Positions 26,594 through 35,800 of a stretch of 64,000 nucleotides of DNA are shown here, piece by piece (positions within the stretch are counted from its first letter, which is position 1; every line of letters begins with the position of its first letter). The stretch is from Phycisphaerae bacterium (GTDB lineage Bacteria > Planctomycetota > Phycisphaerae > Sedimentisphaerales > Anaerobacaceae): contig JAAYBV010000029.1 in the NCBI GenBank assembly GCA_012744475.1, positions 1 through 64,000 of the forward strand, read 5' to 3'. The notes beneath the pieces were generated by a model. The model was given only the letters and a program-made list of their open reading frames with translations. It did not search any database and was not told where the DNA came from. The position numbers and the translations under genes are program-made.

Positions 26594-26875
26594 GGTGATC
26601 CTCCTTCAGAAATGAATGAGTGCCTGCCTCGGTGACGTGCCACGACGCGTCTGTGGGGTCAGCGGCAGATGCTGCAACAGAACCTCCGATTCCAGATTGC
26701 CCTTCACCACCGTACCGATCGCGATGCACACCGCCGCCGGAAGTTCCGACGAAGGCAACCGCACGAGATATTCTGATTCTACCTCCTCGCCTCGGTGCTA
26801 TCAATCAGATTGTGGACCTCGGCGGTGGAAAGCTGCCTCAAAGCCAAATGAGAAAAGGCCTTGGGGATGGACAAC
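26594..26875. other. Intergenic region, nothing recognised
   Basis: 282 bases between the dprA stop and the start of the LamG gene, both on the minus strand. No gene, terminator or clear promoter is seen. Confidence 0.4.
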
Positions 26876-28039
26876 CTATCGACGCTTGAACAGGTTGCCG
26901 GGAAGCTGCCTGATGAGCCCTTTGAGGCGAAGCGACATCAAAGTCGCGTTGACCGTCCCGGGGGCCAGATCGGTCCGGTCGATCACCTGATCGGTATGGA
27001 GGGGCTCGGAACCAAGTGAATCGTAGATTTGCTTTTCGTGACCTTTGAGATTGAACTGGTGGGTCTCGAACAGCGGCATCTCGGCTTTGGCTGCCGCGTC
27101 GCCGGCCGCCTGGGCCGTGTGCTCCCTGAGTTGCTCGCCCACGTAGCCCAGGGCCTCCATCACGTCCTCGACCGATTCGACGAGCTTTGCGCCCTGCTTG
27201 ATGAGCTGGTTTGGACCTTTGCCCAAGGGCGAATCGACCTTGCCAGGCACAGCCATGACCTCGCGGTTGCTCTCCAGGGCGGTCTTCGCGGTGATCAGGG
27301 CTCCGCTGCGCAGGCCCGCCTCGATGACGATAGTCCCGAGAGACAGCCCCGCAATGATTCGGTTACGCGGCGGGAAGTTCTCGCTCAACGGTTCATACTG
27401 GAGCGGAAGCTCGGAAATGCAGGCGCCGCTTTGACTTATGAGTTCGAACAGCCTGGCGTTTTCGGGTGGAAAGACGTTGGCCAGGCCGCAACCCTGCACG
27501 GCGATCGTGCGGCCCTCTGCCGCCAGCGCGCCATGATGGGCCGCGGTGTCGATCCCCCGAGCCAGGCCGGAGACGATGGTAAACCCAGATGCAGCAAGAA
27601 GATGCGCAAAACGAGATGCCTGCTCGGTCCCGTAGATGCTGCAGCGCCGCGAGCCTACGATGGCGATGCCCAGATTGTCCTCGCGCCCGAGCGTTCCCTT
27701 GACGTACAGAACGGGAGGTGGATCGTAGATTTGTTTGAGCAGGGGCGGATAGCGCGAATCCTCCATGTGGATGAGCCAGACCCCGAGCTTCCTGGTCCGC
27801 TCCAATTCCGCGCAAGTGTCGAATTTGTCGCGGGTTGAGACGATTCGCTCAGCGGTCTTGGGGCCGATCCCCTCGACGCGGGCCAAGCCGCTTGCCGAAG
27901 CGCCGAGGACCGCATCAACCGAGCCATAGAACTTCAGGAGCCGACCGAACGAGACCGGACCGACACCATCGGCACGGATCAGTTTGATCCATTTGTCGAT
28001 ATCCGGCGAATTCTCTGGGATTTCCTTCGTCACCCTCAC
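26876..28039 (-). CDS. dprA: DNA-processing protein DprA
   Basis: Loads RecA on incoming single-stranded DNA during transformation; also widespread in non-competent bacteria. The 387 residues have a helix-hairpin-helix-like N-terminus (GVGPVSFGRLL, VEGIGPKTAERI), the Rossmann core with AIVGSRRCSIYG, SGLARGIDTAAHHGAL and PPRNRIIAGLS, and a C-terminal winged helix (DQVIDRTDLAPGTVNATL). The start is set at a GTG preceded by AGGAGG seven bases upstream. A longer frame would place its start inside the -35 box of the promoter at 28065-28093, which supports the GTG. Confidence 0.93.
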   Translation of the reverse strand: MRVTKEIPENSPDIDKWIKLIRADGVGPVSFGRLLKFYGSVDAVLGASASGLARVEGIGPKTAERIVSTRDKFDTCAELERTRKLGVWLIHMEDSRYPPLLKQIYDPPPVLYVKGTLGREDNLGIAIVGSRRCSIYGTEQASRFAHLLAASGFTIVSGLARGIDTAAHHGALAAEGRTIAVQGCGLANVFPPENARLFELISQSGACISELPLQYEPLSENFPPRNRIIAGLSLGTIVIEAGLRSGALITAKTALESNREVMAVPGKVDSPLGKGPNQLIKQGAKLVESVEDVMEALGYVGEQLREHTAQAAGDAAAKAEMPLFETHQFNLKGHEKQIYDSLGSEPLHTDQVIDRTDLAPGTVNATLMSLRLKGLIRQLPGNLFKRR

Positions 28040-28064
28040 GTCGCTACCTCCTATAATCCCTGCA

Positions 28065-28093
28065 ATCATACTCGAAATCCTCTCCTCGATCAA
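28065..28093 (-). promoter_or_regulatory. Promoter for dprA
   Basis: Minus-strand TTGATC (28088-28093), 17-base spacer, TATGAT (28065-28070). Predicted transcript start near 28058, about 19 bases before the GTG start codon and its AGGAGG. Confidence 0.55.
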
Positions 28094-28212
28094 GTTGAAG
28101 ATTCCTCAGTTCTGACATGGGATATCCCACGCCAGGTAGCTGTCCGGCTGTTCTTCTCCGTCGGGAGGCAGGAAGATTTTTGGCCTCTGCCGGTCTGTTG
28201 CCTATGCTTTAA

Positions 28213-28243
28213 GGGGCGGCTTTCTCCGTCGCAAGGCCGCTCC
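28213..28243 (+). other. Hairpin in the leader of the 57-aa gene
   Basis: GGGGCGGC (28213-28220) and GCCGCTCC (28236-28243) form an 8-bp stem with one G-U pair and a 15-base loop, ending 35 bases before the ATG at 28279. It could be a leader structure; no riboswitch class is recognised. Confidence 0.35.
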
Positions 28244-28278
28244 TGACCAGGAACTGAACCGGAAGGGGGGATTTTGCG

Positions 28279-28452
28279 ATGAAGAAATCGAATGCAGCCA
28301 CGCTCCGATATGTGGGCATGGGGTTTGCCTGTCTGATCATTTCCCTGGCAACGGTCCGGGCCTTCGATTTGCATGACATAGGCCCGGCCGTGGTTGGCGC
28401 CACGATGCTCTCCCTGCTGGTGGCCTCCACCGCCGAGACCCGAAAGGCCTGA
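28279..28452 (+). CDS. Small membrane protein, 57 aa
   Basis: Short frame starting at an ATG with GGAAGGGGGG upstream and ending in TGA. The protein begins MKKSN and has two hydrophobic segments (about 10-27 and 35-49: YVGMGFACLIISLATV and GPAVVGATMLSLLVAS), then a charged tail ending AETRKA. It could be a two-helix membrane micropeptide. No family is recognised. It is on the plus strand between divergent dprA and the ThuA-like gene. Support comes from the ribosome site and hydropathy only. Confidence 0.55.
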   Translation: MKKSNAATLRYVGMGFACLIISLATVRAFDLHDIGPAVVGATMLSLLVASTAETRKA

Positions 28453-28691
28453 TCGCGCCGACGTGCATGCCATCGCGATGCCAGGTGCGCGATGGCGACG
28501 CCTTCGAACGGTAGCGTATCCTCCCTGGCCCATCTATCACGGCCCCCGCGTGACTTCGGCACTCACATCACGCCGTCTCTTCTGCCGTTTTCAGTTTTCT
28601 CAGCACACCCCTTGCGTTAGAATCACCTTCGACCGCCAGGACGCTGTGCGGCGGACGCAACTTGATGGCTTCAACAGCAAGGAGAGATCGA

Positions 28692-29444
28692 ATGCGACGA
28701 GTCTGGTTGAGTATGCTTCTGATGGGTGTGGTGGTGTTGAGTGTGTCCTTGGCAGCGGTGGCAGCCGAGAAGCCCGCACAGATCAAGGTCTTGTTGATTG
28801 CCGGCGACGACGTGGCGCCGTACCACGACTGGCGCGAGATCTCCGAGAAGACGCGCGAAGTGCTGGCCGGCTCGGACCGGTTCGACGTCAGAGTTTGTGA
28901 AGATCCGTTGATTCTTGAAGCGGATGCGGCGCTGGCGAACTACGATGTGATTGTCATGACGATGTTCCATCGCGGAACGCCCAAGATGACTGACCAGGCG
29001 AAGGAGAACCTTCTGAATTTCGTCAAAGGGGGCAAGGGCTTCTGTACGCAGTATATGGCCAGCGCCTCATTCCCTGACTGGGCGGAGTTCCGCAAGCTGT
29101 GCGGTCGCGTGTGGGTGATGGGTACGAGCGGCCATGGTCCGCGAAGCGTCTTCGACGCGAAGATCGTCAAGAAGGACCACCCGATCACGCAGGGATTGAA
29201 GGATTTCCGGATCTTCGATGAGCTGTATTCGAAGTTGCAGGGCGACGGTCCGATCGAGGTCCTGGTTTCGGCCTATTCCGACTGGAGCGAGAAGGAAGAG
29301 CCGCTGGTCTTCACCACGCCGTACGGCAAAGGCCGCTGCGTGCAAAATGCGTTCGGCCACGACTTCAAGGCGATCCTCAACCCGAGCATGCAGCAGCTCA
29401 TCCGACGCGGCGTCGAATGGGCCGCCACCGGAAAGGTGCAATAG
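28692..29444 (+). CDS. Secreted ThuA-like (trehalose-utilisation family) protein
   Basis: A 250-residue protein with signal peptide (about 1-22, AAVAAEKP) and a class I glutamine-amidotransferase-like fold of the ThuA family: IKVLLIAGDD near 28, DVIVMTMFHRG, ENLLNFVKGGKGF, HPITQGLKDF, and a C-terminal TPYGKGRCVQNAFGHD. In other ThuA proteins the second stretch leads to a His/Glu-rich pocket; the enzymatic role is not settled and involves sugar metabolism in rhizobia. ATG has AAGGAGAG upstream. It is followed by a strong terminator, so it is probably monocistronic. Confidence 0.85.
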   Translation: MRRVWLSMLLMGVVVLSVSLAAVAAEKPAQIKVLLIAGDDVAPYHDWREISEKTREVLAGSDRFDVRVCEDPLILEADAALANYDVIVMTMFHRGTPKMTDQAKENLLNFVKGGKGFCTQYMASASFPDWAEFRKLCGRVWVMGTSGHGPRSVFDAKIVKKDHPITQGLKDFRIFDELYSKLQGDGPIEVLVSAYSDWSEKEEPLVFTTPYGKGRCVQNAFGHDFKAILNPSMQQLIRRGVEWAATGKVQ

Positions 29445-29478
29445 CAGCGTCGAGTTGCATTGTGTGTGTTGCGTGTGA

Positions 29479-29525
29479 CGAAATGCGCGGGCCGAGGGTC
29501 CAGGCTGCCCGCGCATTTCGTTTTT
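29479..29525 (+). terminator. Rho-independent terminator after the ThuA-like gene
   Basis: CGAAATGCGCGGGC (29479-29492) and GCCCGCGCATTTCG (29507-29520) form a perfect 14-bp stem with a 14-base loop, followed by TTTTT. It lies 35 bases after the ThuA stop and separates it from the convergent deacetylase gene. Confidence 0.85.
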
Positions 29526-29554
29526 GGGCCGCTGGATGCTCAAGCACGCCGCGC

Positions 29555-30436
29555 TTAGCGGGGCTGTCCTGCGGATGTCTTGAGGTGGCGGAGGACCTCG
29601 ACGGCTGGGGCGGTCCAGATGCGGTCTTTGTTGGCCGAGAGGTACTCGACGAGTCTGCGGTGCTCCTCGGCGTCGATATAGAGACTGTGCGTGCCCTCGC
29701 CCACACCGTGGAACATGTAGAAGGCCCACTTGCCTTCACGGACGGCCGCCTCGATCTCCCCGCGAAGCTGCTCGAACGACTTGCTGTCTCCGCTGTAGTG
29801 GCCCAGGGCTGCGAAGTTCGCCTTCGTCGGATCGATCGGCCGGCTGACGTATTCGCCCCGGGCGCCAACGAACAACTTCGGGACCAGCTCTTCAAGACTC
29901 GTCCGGCGGTCGATCGGGCCGACGTGGTTGTTGCAGCAGGTGTTTCCGAACGTGCGTTCGGTCTGGCCGTCGATGAGCTGGAGCACGAGGTTGGCGATCC
30001 GCATCTCTCCGAGCCATCGGTCGGGCGTGTAGTGTGACAGGTTGTAGTCGTCGGAGAGCCAGGTGTGCTCGCCGGGCCGATCCTTGCGGCAGGGGTGGAA
30101 CAGCGAGTGGTTGCCCAGTTCATGCCCGGCACGAGCGACCTTGCGCCATACGTCGGTGTGCAGCCGGAATCCGGGGTTGTCGATCTGGATGTAGAAGGTT
30201 GCTCGCAATCCCGCTCTCTCAAGTTGTAGTGCGACCGACTCGAAATGCGCGACGATGGCGTCGTCGTATGAGAGCGTCACGGCTCCGCGCTGTCCGGCGG
30301 GCCAGTGGAAAGGCTCGGGAACGGACTGCTCCGATGCTCCGGGCGCCATTGCCACGGCGACAGAAACACACAGCAACGCGGCCACGACGGATCGTTTCCA
30401 TGACTCGAACCGAGCAATCTCCAGGTCTGGCATCAT
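29555..30436 (-). CDS. Secreted polysaccharide deacetylase-like protein
   Basis: A 293-residue exported protein of the NodB/CE4-like polysaccharide deacetylase fold. After a leader and hydrophobic signal (about 14-32), the core shows AVTLSYDDAIVAHFE (the metal-site Asp pair), ATFYIQIDNPGF, and GHELGNHSLFHP (His motif, NHSxxH). The tail has FYMFHGVGEGTHSL. These are the catalytic base and metal ligands expected for the family. ATG at 30436 has GAGGAG upstream. Convergent with the ThuA-like gene. It may be deacetylating or an inactive carbohydrate binder; the intact motif favours activity. Confidence 0.85.
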   Translation of the reverse strand: MMPDLEIARFESWKRSVVAALLCVSVAVAMAPGASEQSVPEPFHWPAGQRGAVTLSYDDAIVAHFESVALQLERAGLRATFYIQIDNPGFRLHTDVWRKVARAGHELGNHSLFHPCRKDRPGEHTWLSDDYNLSHYTPDRWLGEMRIANLVLQLIDGQTERTFGNTCCNNHVGPIDRRTSLEELVPKLFVGARGEYVSRPIDPTKANFAALGHYSGDSKSFEQLRGEIEAAVREGKWAFYMFHGVGEGTHSLYIDAEEHRRLVEYLSANKDRIWTAPAVEVLRHLKTSAGQPR

Positions 30437-30555
30437 GTTCTTCTCCTCGATAAGGTTCTCCGGGCCACCAGGCGAACACGCCCATTCTACTGAATCCCAC
30501 ATCCATCCGATACCCCGGGACGCTTGCGATGTTCTCGACGAAACGGGAACGGGCA

Positions 30556-30585
30556 TTGAAACCCGAGAGTGTTTTCGGATAGGAT
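30556..30585 (+). promoter_or_regulatory. Candidate promoter for the aroK-aroC fusion
   Basis: TTGAAA (30556-30561), 18-base spacer, TAGGAT (30580-30585), about 100 bases upstream of the GTG start. No alternative is better in this gap. Confidence 0.4.
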
Positions 30586-30683
30586 CGGGCGAGGAATGGA
30601 CGAGCCGGATGCGGCCGGGGCTGTACAACTCATCCAGGCGGCATGGTTGGGCCCGGAGGCAAGACAGCAGTGAGGATATCATT

Positions 30684-32294
30684 GTGAAGATCGTATTGGC
30701 AGGACCGAAAGGGGCAGGCAAGAGTTCGGTAGCGGCCGAGCTGGCGAAGCTGACCGGCCTCGAAGCGATCGAAACGGACCGCCTGATTGAGGAGTGTTTC
30801 GAGAGGGACACGGGCGAGAGGCACACGTGCCGCGAGATCTTCATCGAGCACGGCGAGCCGGCGTTCCGCGCGGTGGAGAAGAAGGTAGCGGTCGAGCTTG
30901 GGGAGGCGGATTGGAAACTGATTGTTTGCGGCGGTTCGAGCCTGCTGGACCCCGTCAGCCGCCGGGCGCTGCGCCGTAACGCGATTCTGATCTATCTGAC
31001 CGCCGACCCCGCCACGCTGTGGAGCCGCATCGCTGAAAAAGGGCTGCCGCCCTGGTTGCGCGGACCCGATGCGCGAGCCCAGCTCGACGAGAACGTCGCC
31101 TACCGCGAGGAATTGCTCAGCCCATTTGCCGATGCGGTGATCGACACAACGGGCAGAACGCCCGAGGAAATCGCCCAGATTGCGATGCAGCACATCGTCG
31201 AGGAACTGACGGTCCGCTGTCGGGCGGCCAATACCTACGGTGACGTCATTCGCGTCACCACCTTCGGCGAGAGCCACGGTCCGGCCATCGGCGCCGTGCT
31301 GGACGGTGTGCGTCCGGGCGTCGAATTCTCGGCCGACGAAATCCAAAAGCAGCTCACCCGCCGCCGGCCCGGCCAGAGCGAAGTCACCACGCCGCGCGAC
31401 GAGAAGGACCAGGTCGAGGTGCTCTCCGGCGTGTTTGGCGGCAAAACGACCGGTGCGCCCATTGCGATGGCAATCATCAACCGCGACCACGATTCGTCCA
31501 GGTATGAGGGGATCAAGGACCTGTTCCGCCCTGGCCACGCCGACTTCACGTATTATCGCAAGTACGGCATCCGCGACTACCGCGGCGGCGGCCGCTCGTC
31601 CGGCCGCGAGACCGCCGGCCGTGTCATGGGCGGCGCGTTCGCGTTGCGGGAGCTGGCCAACCGCGGCGTGAAGATCGTGGCCCACGCGGTCGAGATCGCA
31701 GGCATCGCCGCCGAGACGTGCGATTATGACGCCATCGAAACCAATCCGGTCCGTTGCGCCGATCCTGATGCGGCACAGCGCATGGTCCAGGCGATCCTCG
31801 CGGCCAAGGACGACAACGATTCGGTCGGCGGCGTCATTCAACTCGACATTCACGGGCTGCCCGCCGGACTGGGTGATCCGGTGTTCCAGAAGCTTGACGC
31901 CAGACTGACGACGGCGATCATGACAATCGGCGCGATCAAGGGGATCGAGGTCGGCCTGGGCTTTGCGCTGACGCGGATGCGCGGCAGCGAGTCTAACGAC
32001 AACATGGCCGACGGCGGATTCGTGACCAACCACGCCGGCGGCATCACCGGCGGCATCTCCACGGGGCAGACCATAACGCTGCGCCTGGCGGTCAAACCGA
32101 CCTCATCGATCGCCAAACCGCAGCGGACTCTGAACGAGCAGATGGAGGACCGGCCCATCGAGACTCACGGCCGGCATGATCCCTGTATCGTGCCTCGCGT
32201 GATTCCCGTCGTCGAGTCCATGGCGGCGCTGGCGTTGCTCGACGCCTGGGAGGTGCAGGATCGACTGCGGCCCGGCTGGAACGGGCCCGGATAG
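30684..32294 (+). CDS. Shikimate kinase - chorismate synthase fusion
   Basis: One polypeptide of 536 residues for steps five and seven of the chorismate pathway. Residues 1-175 are shikimate kinase: P-loop GPKGAGKS (7-14), Asp32 in ETDRL, FRAVE (61-65, the shikimate-binding Arg62), CGGSS (82-86, usual GGG) and a lid Arg region. Residues 184-536 are a full chorismate synthase beginning NTYGDVIRVTTFGESHGP, with RRRPGQSEVTTPRDEKD, GHADFTYYRKYGIRDYRGG and GRSSGRETAGRVMGGA. The linker is only a few residues. GTG start has GAGG eight bases upstream. The intermediate EPSP synthase is not encoded nearby. Both halves look catalytically complete apart from the Asp-to-Glu and Gly-to-Ser changes in the kinase. 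Confidence 0.93.
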   Translation: MKIVLAGPKGAGKSSVAAELAKLTGLEAIETDRLIEECFERDTGERHTCREIFIEHGEPAFRAVEKKVAVELGEADWKLIVCGGSSLLDPVSRRALRRNAILIYLTADPATLWSRIAEKGLPPWLRGPDARAQLDENVAYREELLSPFADAVIDTTGRTPEEIAQIAMQHIVEELTVRCRAANTYGDVIRVTTFGESHGPAIGAVLDGVRPGVEFSADEIQKQLTRRRPGQSEVTTPRDEKDQVEVLSGVFGGKTTGAPIAMAIINRDHDSSRYEGIKDLFRPGHADFTYYRKYGIRDYRGGGRSSGRETAGRVMGGAFALRELANRGVKIVAHAVEIAGIAAETCDYDAIETNPVRCADPDAAQRMVQAILAAKDDNDSVGGVIQLDIHGLPAGLGDPVFQKLDARLTTAIMTIGAIKGIEVGLGFALTRMRGSESNDNMADGGFVTNHAGGITGGISTGQTITLRLAVKPTSSIAKPQRTLNEQMEDRPIETHGRHDPCIVPRVIPVVESMAALALLDAWEVQDRLRPGWNGPG

Positions 32295-32350
32295 GCGGGG
32301 CGGAGGTTCCGCACCGTGCGTCGGCGAATCGCGGAATGATCCGCTTGTGG

Positions 32351-32560
32351 TCAAACGTGGACCTTCGTCCGGATGGGAGTGCGTCGCAGCCGGCAATCTC
32401 TGGGCAGGACTGTTCCCTGGTTGTGCCAGCAGACGTAGCATTCGGTCGGCCTGACCTTCTGGCCCTGCCGGACGCAGGGCAGGGCGTGTGGGCAGCCCTT
32501 GCAGAGGTAGGCGCATCCTTGGCAGACGCGTAGTCGTCTCTTGATGGAACCGGTGTTCAT
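32351..32560 (-). CDS. Small Cys-rich protein, 69 aa
   Basis: The protein has seven cysteines in CQGCAYLCKGC, a later Cys (ALPC), CYVC and a last Cys in RDC, a spacing that suggests binding of zinc or an Fe-S cluster. It is basic at both ends. The ATG at 32560 is preceded by GAGGAGGT seven bases away, one of the strongest ribosome sites in the window, which is the main reason to call it. No family is recognised. It is convergent with the aroK-aroC fusion. Confidence 0.6.
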   Translation of the reverse strand: MNTGSIKRRLRVCQGCAYLCKGCPHALPCVRQGQKVRPTECYVCWHNQGTVLPRDCRLRRTPIRTKVHV

Positions 32561-32888
32561 CCGATACCTCCTCACGCGGTCGGGCGTTTGCCCCGGCGCA
32601 CCTCCAGTCCCGATCCGGTCGTCCTCCCAGTGCCGCTCGATCCATCACTCTGGCCCATTGATCGGCCAGTTCCCGGCGTCACTTAACGTCCGAGAATAGC
32701 CTCCTGCGTGACGCTCATTCGGGTGCAGTCCGAACATGCAGGGCTGTCGGTGCGTGCGGTACGAGGGGGGCGAATCGTCTGGTGAATTCGAGCCGGATGT
32801 GTTAAAATAGTGAAGCGGCGCTCGGATTTGGCCCAAGAGCCACCGGTCCCGTCGTGGAAAGGCGAAACCTCCTTCTGGAGAGGATGGC
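32561..32888. other. Intergenic region before the CotH gene
   Basis: 328 bases without a gene. A TAAAAT (32803-32808) lies about 85 bases before the CotH start but has a weak -35 match. The minus-strand Cys-rich gene must be transcribed from here as well. Confidence 0.35.
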
Positions 32889-35800
32889 ATGGATATAGCT
32901 CGGCCAAAGGTGTGGCTCGCGCTGCTGTTTGCTGTTCTGGGCATGTGGGTCGCCACGACGGACGCACAGTCCGGGCGCCCCGGCGCCGAGACGCGCATCG
33001 TGATCAACGAGATCCTCGCATCCAATCGCAGCACCAACCGCGACCCCCAGCGGCAGTACGATGACTGGATCGAGCTGTACAACCCCACGAATGTCAGCGC
33101 GGACGTGGCCGGGATGTACCTGACCGACGACTCCTCGACGCCCACGAAGTGGCAGTTTCCGACCGGCTCTCCTTCAACGACGATTGCCCCGCACGGTTAC
33201 CTGCTGATCTGGGCGGACGGCGATACTGCCTCCACGGGCCTCCATGCGAGCTTCAGGCTGGAGGCGGCCGGTGAGGAAGTCGTCCTTGTGGCCAGTGATG
33301 GGACCACCGTGATCGACAGCCTCCCGTTCGATCAGCAGCGGGCCGACGTCTCTTATGGTCGCTATCCGGACGGCGGCCCCGATCTGCGGTTCATGGCGGT
33401 CCCGACGCCGGGCGCCGCCAACGTTCTCGTCTATGAAGGCATTGCCGAGACGCCGCAATTCAGCCGCCGGGGTTGCCTTTTCGGCGAGCCTCTGACGGTT
33501 GCCCTGACGACCGATACGCCCGGCGCGACGATCTACTACACGACCGACGGAACCGATCCTTTCAGCGTGCCCCGGCAGAGGCCCGGCGGCAGTGTCTACA
33601 CCGGGCCGATTCAAGTCTCCAGGACGATGACGATCCGGGCCATCGCGTGGCTGCCGGGTTGGCGGCAGAGCGACGTGAGCAGCGAGCGGTTCTCATTCAT
33701 CGGCGTCAGTCTGCGGGATTTCCGTTCGCCGCTGCCTCTGATGGTTGTCGATACGATGGGCAAAGCCGTCAGCGGTACGCAGACCTCGGTCTACGCTTAC
33801 GTTATCGATGCGGACGAACGGGGTACAGCCGCCGTGACGGGCCAGACCGATTTTGCCGGCCGGGCGGGTCTGAACGTGCGGGGCAAGAGCTCTGAGGGTT
33901 TCCCCAAGCAGCAATACCACTTCGAGGTCTGGGACGACGACGATCGCGACCGGGCCGCCTCGATCCTGGGGCTGCCCGCCGACGCGGACTGGGTGCTCCA
34001 GGGACCCTATTCGGACAAGACGCTGATGCGCAATGTCCTGGTCTATCGCTGGAGCAACGAGATGGGCCGCTATGCGCCGCACACGCGGTTCATTGAGCTG
34101 TTCCTCAAGACCGACAACAGCGAGCTGTCGATGAACGATTACGTCGGCGTCTACGTCTTCATGGAGAAGATCAAGATCGCTCCCGATCGCGTGGATATCG
34201 CAGTTCTCGATTCGGACGATAACGCCGAGCCCGAGATCACGGGCGGGTACATCGTCAAGAAGGACAAGCTCGACGGTGGCGACGTGACGTTCCGCACCAG
34301 CCGAGGCCAGGAACTGATCTACGACGATCCGATCGGGACCGATCTGACAGAGGCGCAGAGGGGCTGGATGCGGGGTTTCCTCAACGCCTTCGAAGCGACC
34401 CTGTACGGCGGGCACTTCAAAGACCCGATCGACGGATACGCTGCGTTCATCGACATTGGCGCGTTCATCGACCATCACATTCTGGTGGAGACGGCCAAGA
34501 ACATCGACGGCTTCCGTCTGAGCACGTACATGTTCAAAGACCGCAACGGCAAGCTCCACATGGGCCCGGTCTGGGACTACAACCTGTCGCTGGGCAACGC
34601 CGACTATCTCAACGGCTGGATTCCGAGCGGCTGGTACAACCGTCTGCTTGGCGATGGCGAGTATCCGTGGTGGCGTCGTCTGTTCGAGGACCCGCAGTTC
34701 CAGTTGCAGTACGCCGACCGCTGGTTCGAGCTGCGTCGAGGTCTGTTTGCCACCGAGCGGCTGCTCGGCATGATCGACGACTACGCGGCCCTATTGCAGG
34801 AGCCTCAGGCGAGGAACTTCGCACGCTGGCGCATCCTGGGCCAGTACGTTTGGCCGAACGGATTCGTGGGAAACACCTATCGCCAGGAGATCGAATGGAT
34901 GAAGGGCTGGCTGGAAGCAAGGCTCGCCTGGCTGGATGGGCAGATCGCCAGTGAGTTTGCGTCGGCGCCGCCGGCGTTCAACCAGCACGGCGGCCACGTC
35001 GATAGCGGATTCGTTCTGGAGATGGCGTCGTCCGGGACCATCTACTATACAATGGACGGGTCGGACCCGCGATCGCTCAACTCTTCCGGCGCCGTGCAAC
35101 GGACCGTGCTGATCCCGGAGAATGCGCCCAAGCGCGTGCTTGTGCCGACGGGGCCCGTGGATGACGCCTGGTGGGGTGGCGCGACGTTCGATGATTCGGC
35201 GTGGACGCCGGTGACCGGAAGCCCCGGCGGGGTCGGCTTCGAGAGGAGCGTCGGTTATGAGGACTTCATTTCTCTCGACGTCGGAGCCTCGATGTACGGC
35301 CGGCAGAGCAGTTGCTGCATTCGCATTCCGTTCAACTTCACGGAAAAGGCCGATCCGTTCGACACGATGACACTGCGGATTCGATACGACGATGGTTTCG
35401 TCGCCTACCTCAACGGGACCGAGATCGCCCGACGCAACGTCATGGGGACGCCGGCCTGGAACGCGAACGCCGCCGATCAGAATCCGGACCTGAATGCGAT
35501 GGATTTTGAGGAGATCGAAATTTCCGGCTTCGAGCCTCTGTTGCGCCGGGTCGGCGATGTCCTGGCTATTCACGGCATGAACGTCTCGTCGACGAGTTCC
35601 GATCTTCTGATCTCCGTGGAGCTGGTGGCGACCACCGTCGAGCAGTCGGAGCAGGTCTCGACGGTCGAGCGATACGCCGGGCCGATCACGCTGAACGGAA
35701 GCACGCAGGTCAAGGCCAGGGCTCAGGTCGGCAGCAAATGGAGCGCCCTGAATGAAGCGACGTTTGCGGTCGGGCCGGTGGCCGAGAGCTTGCGAATCAG

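Noticed and set aside
28040-28093. Longer N-terminus for DprA starting at TTG 28093
   Set aside because: That start overlaps the -35 box of a well-spaced promoter; the GTG at 28039 has AGGAGG.
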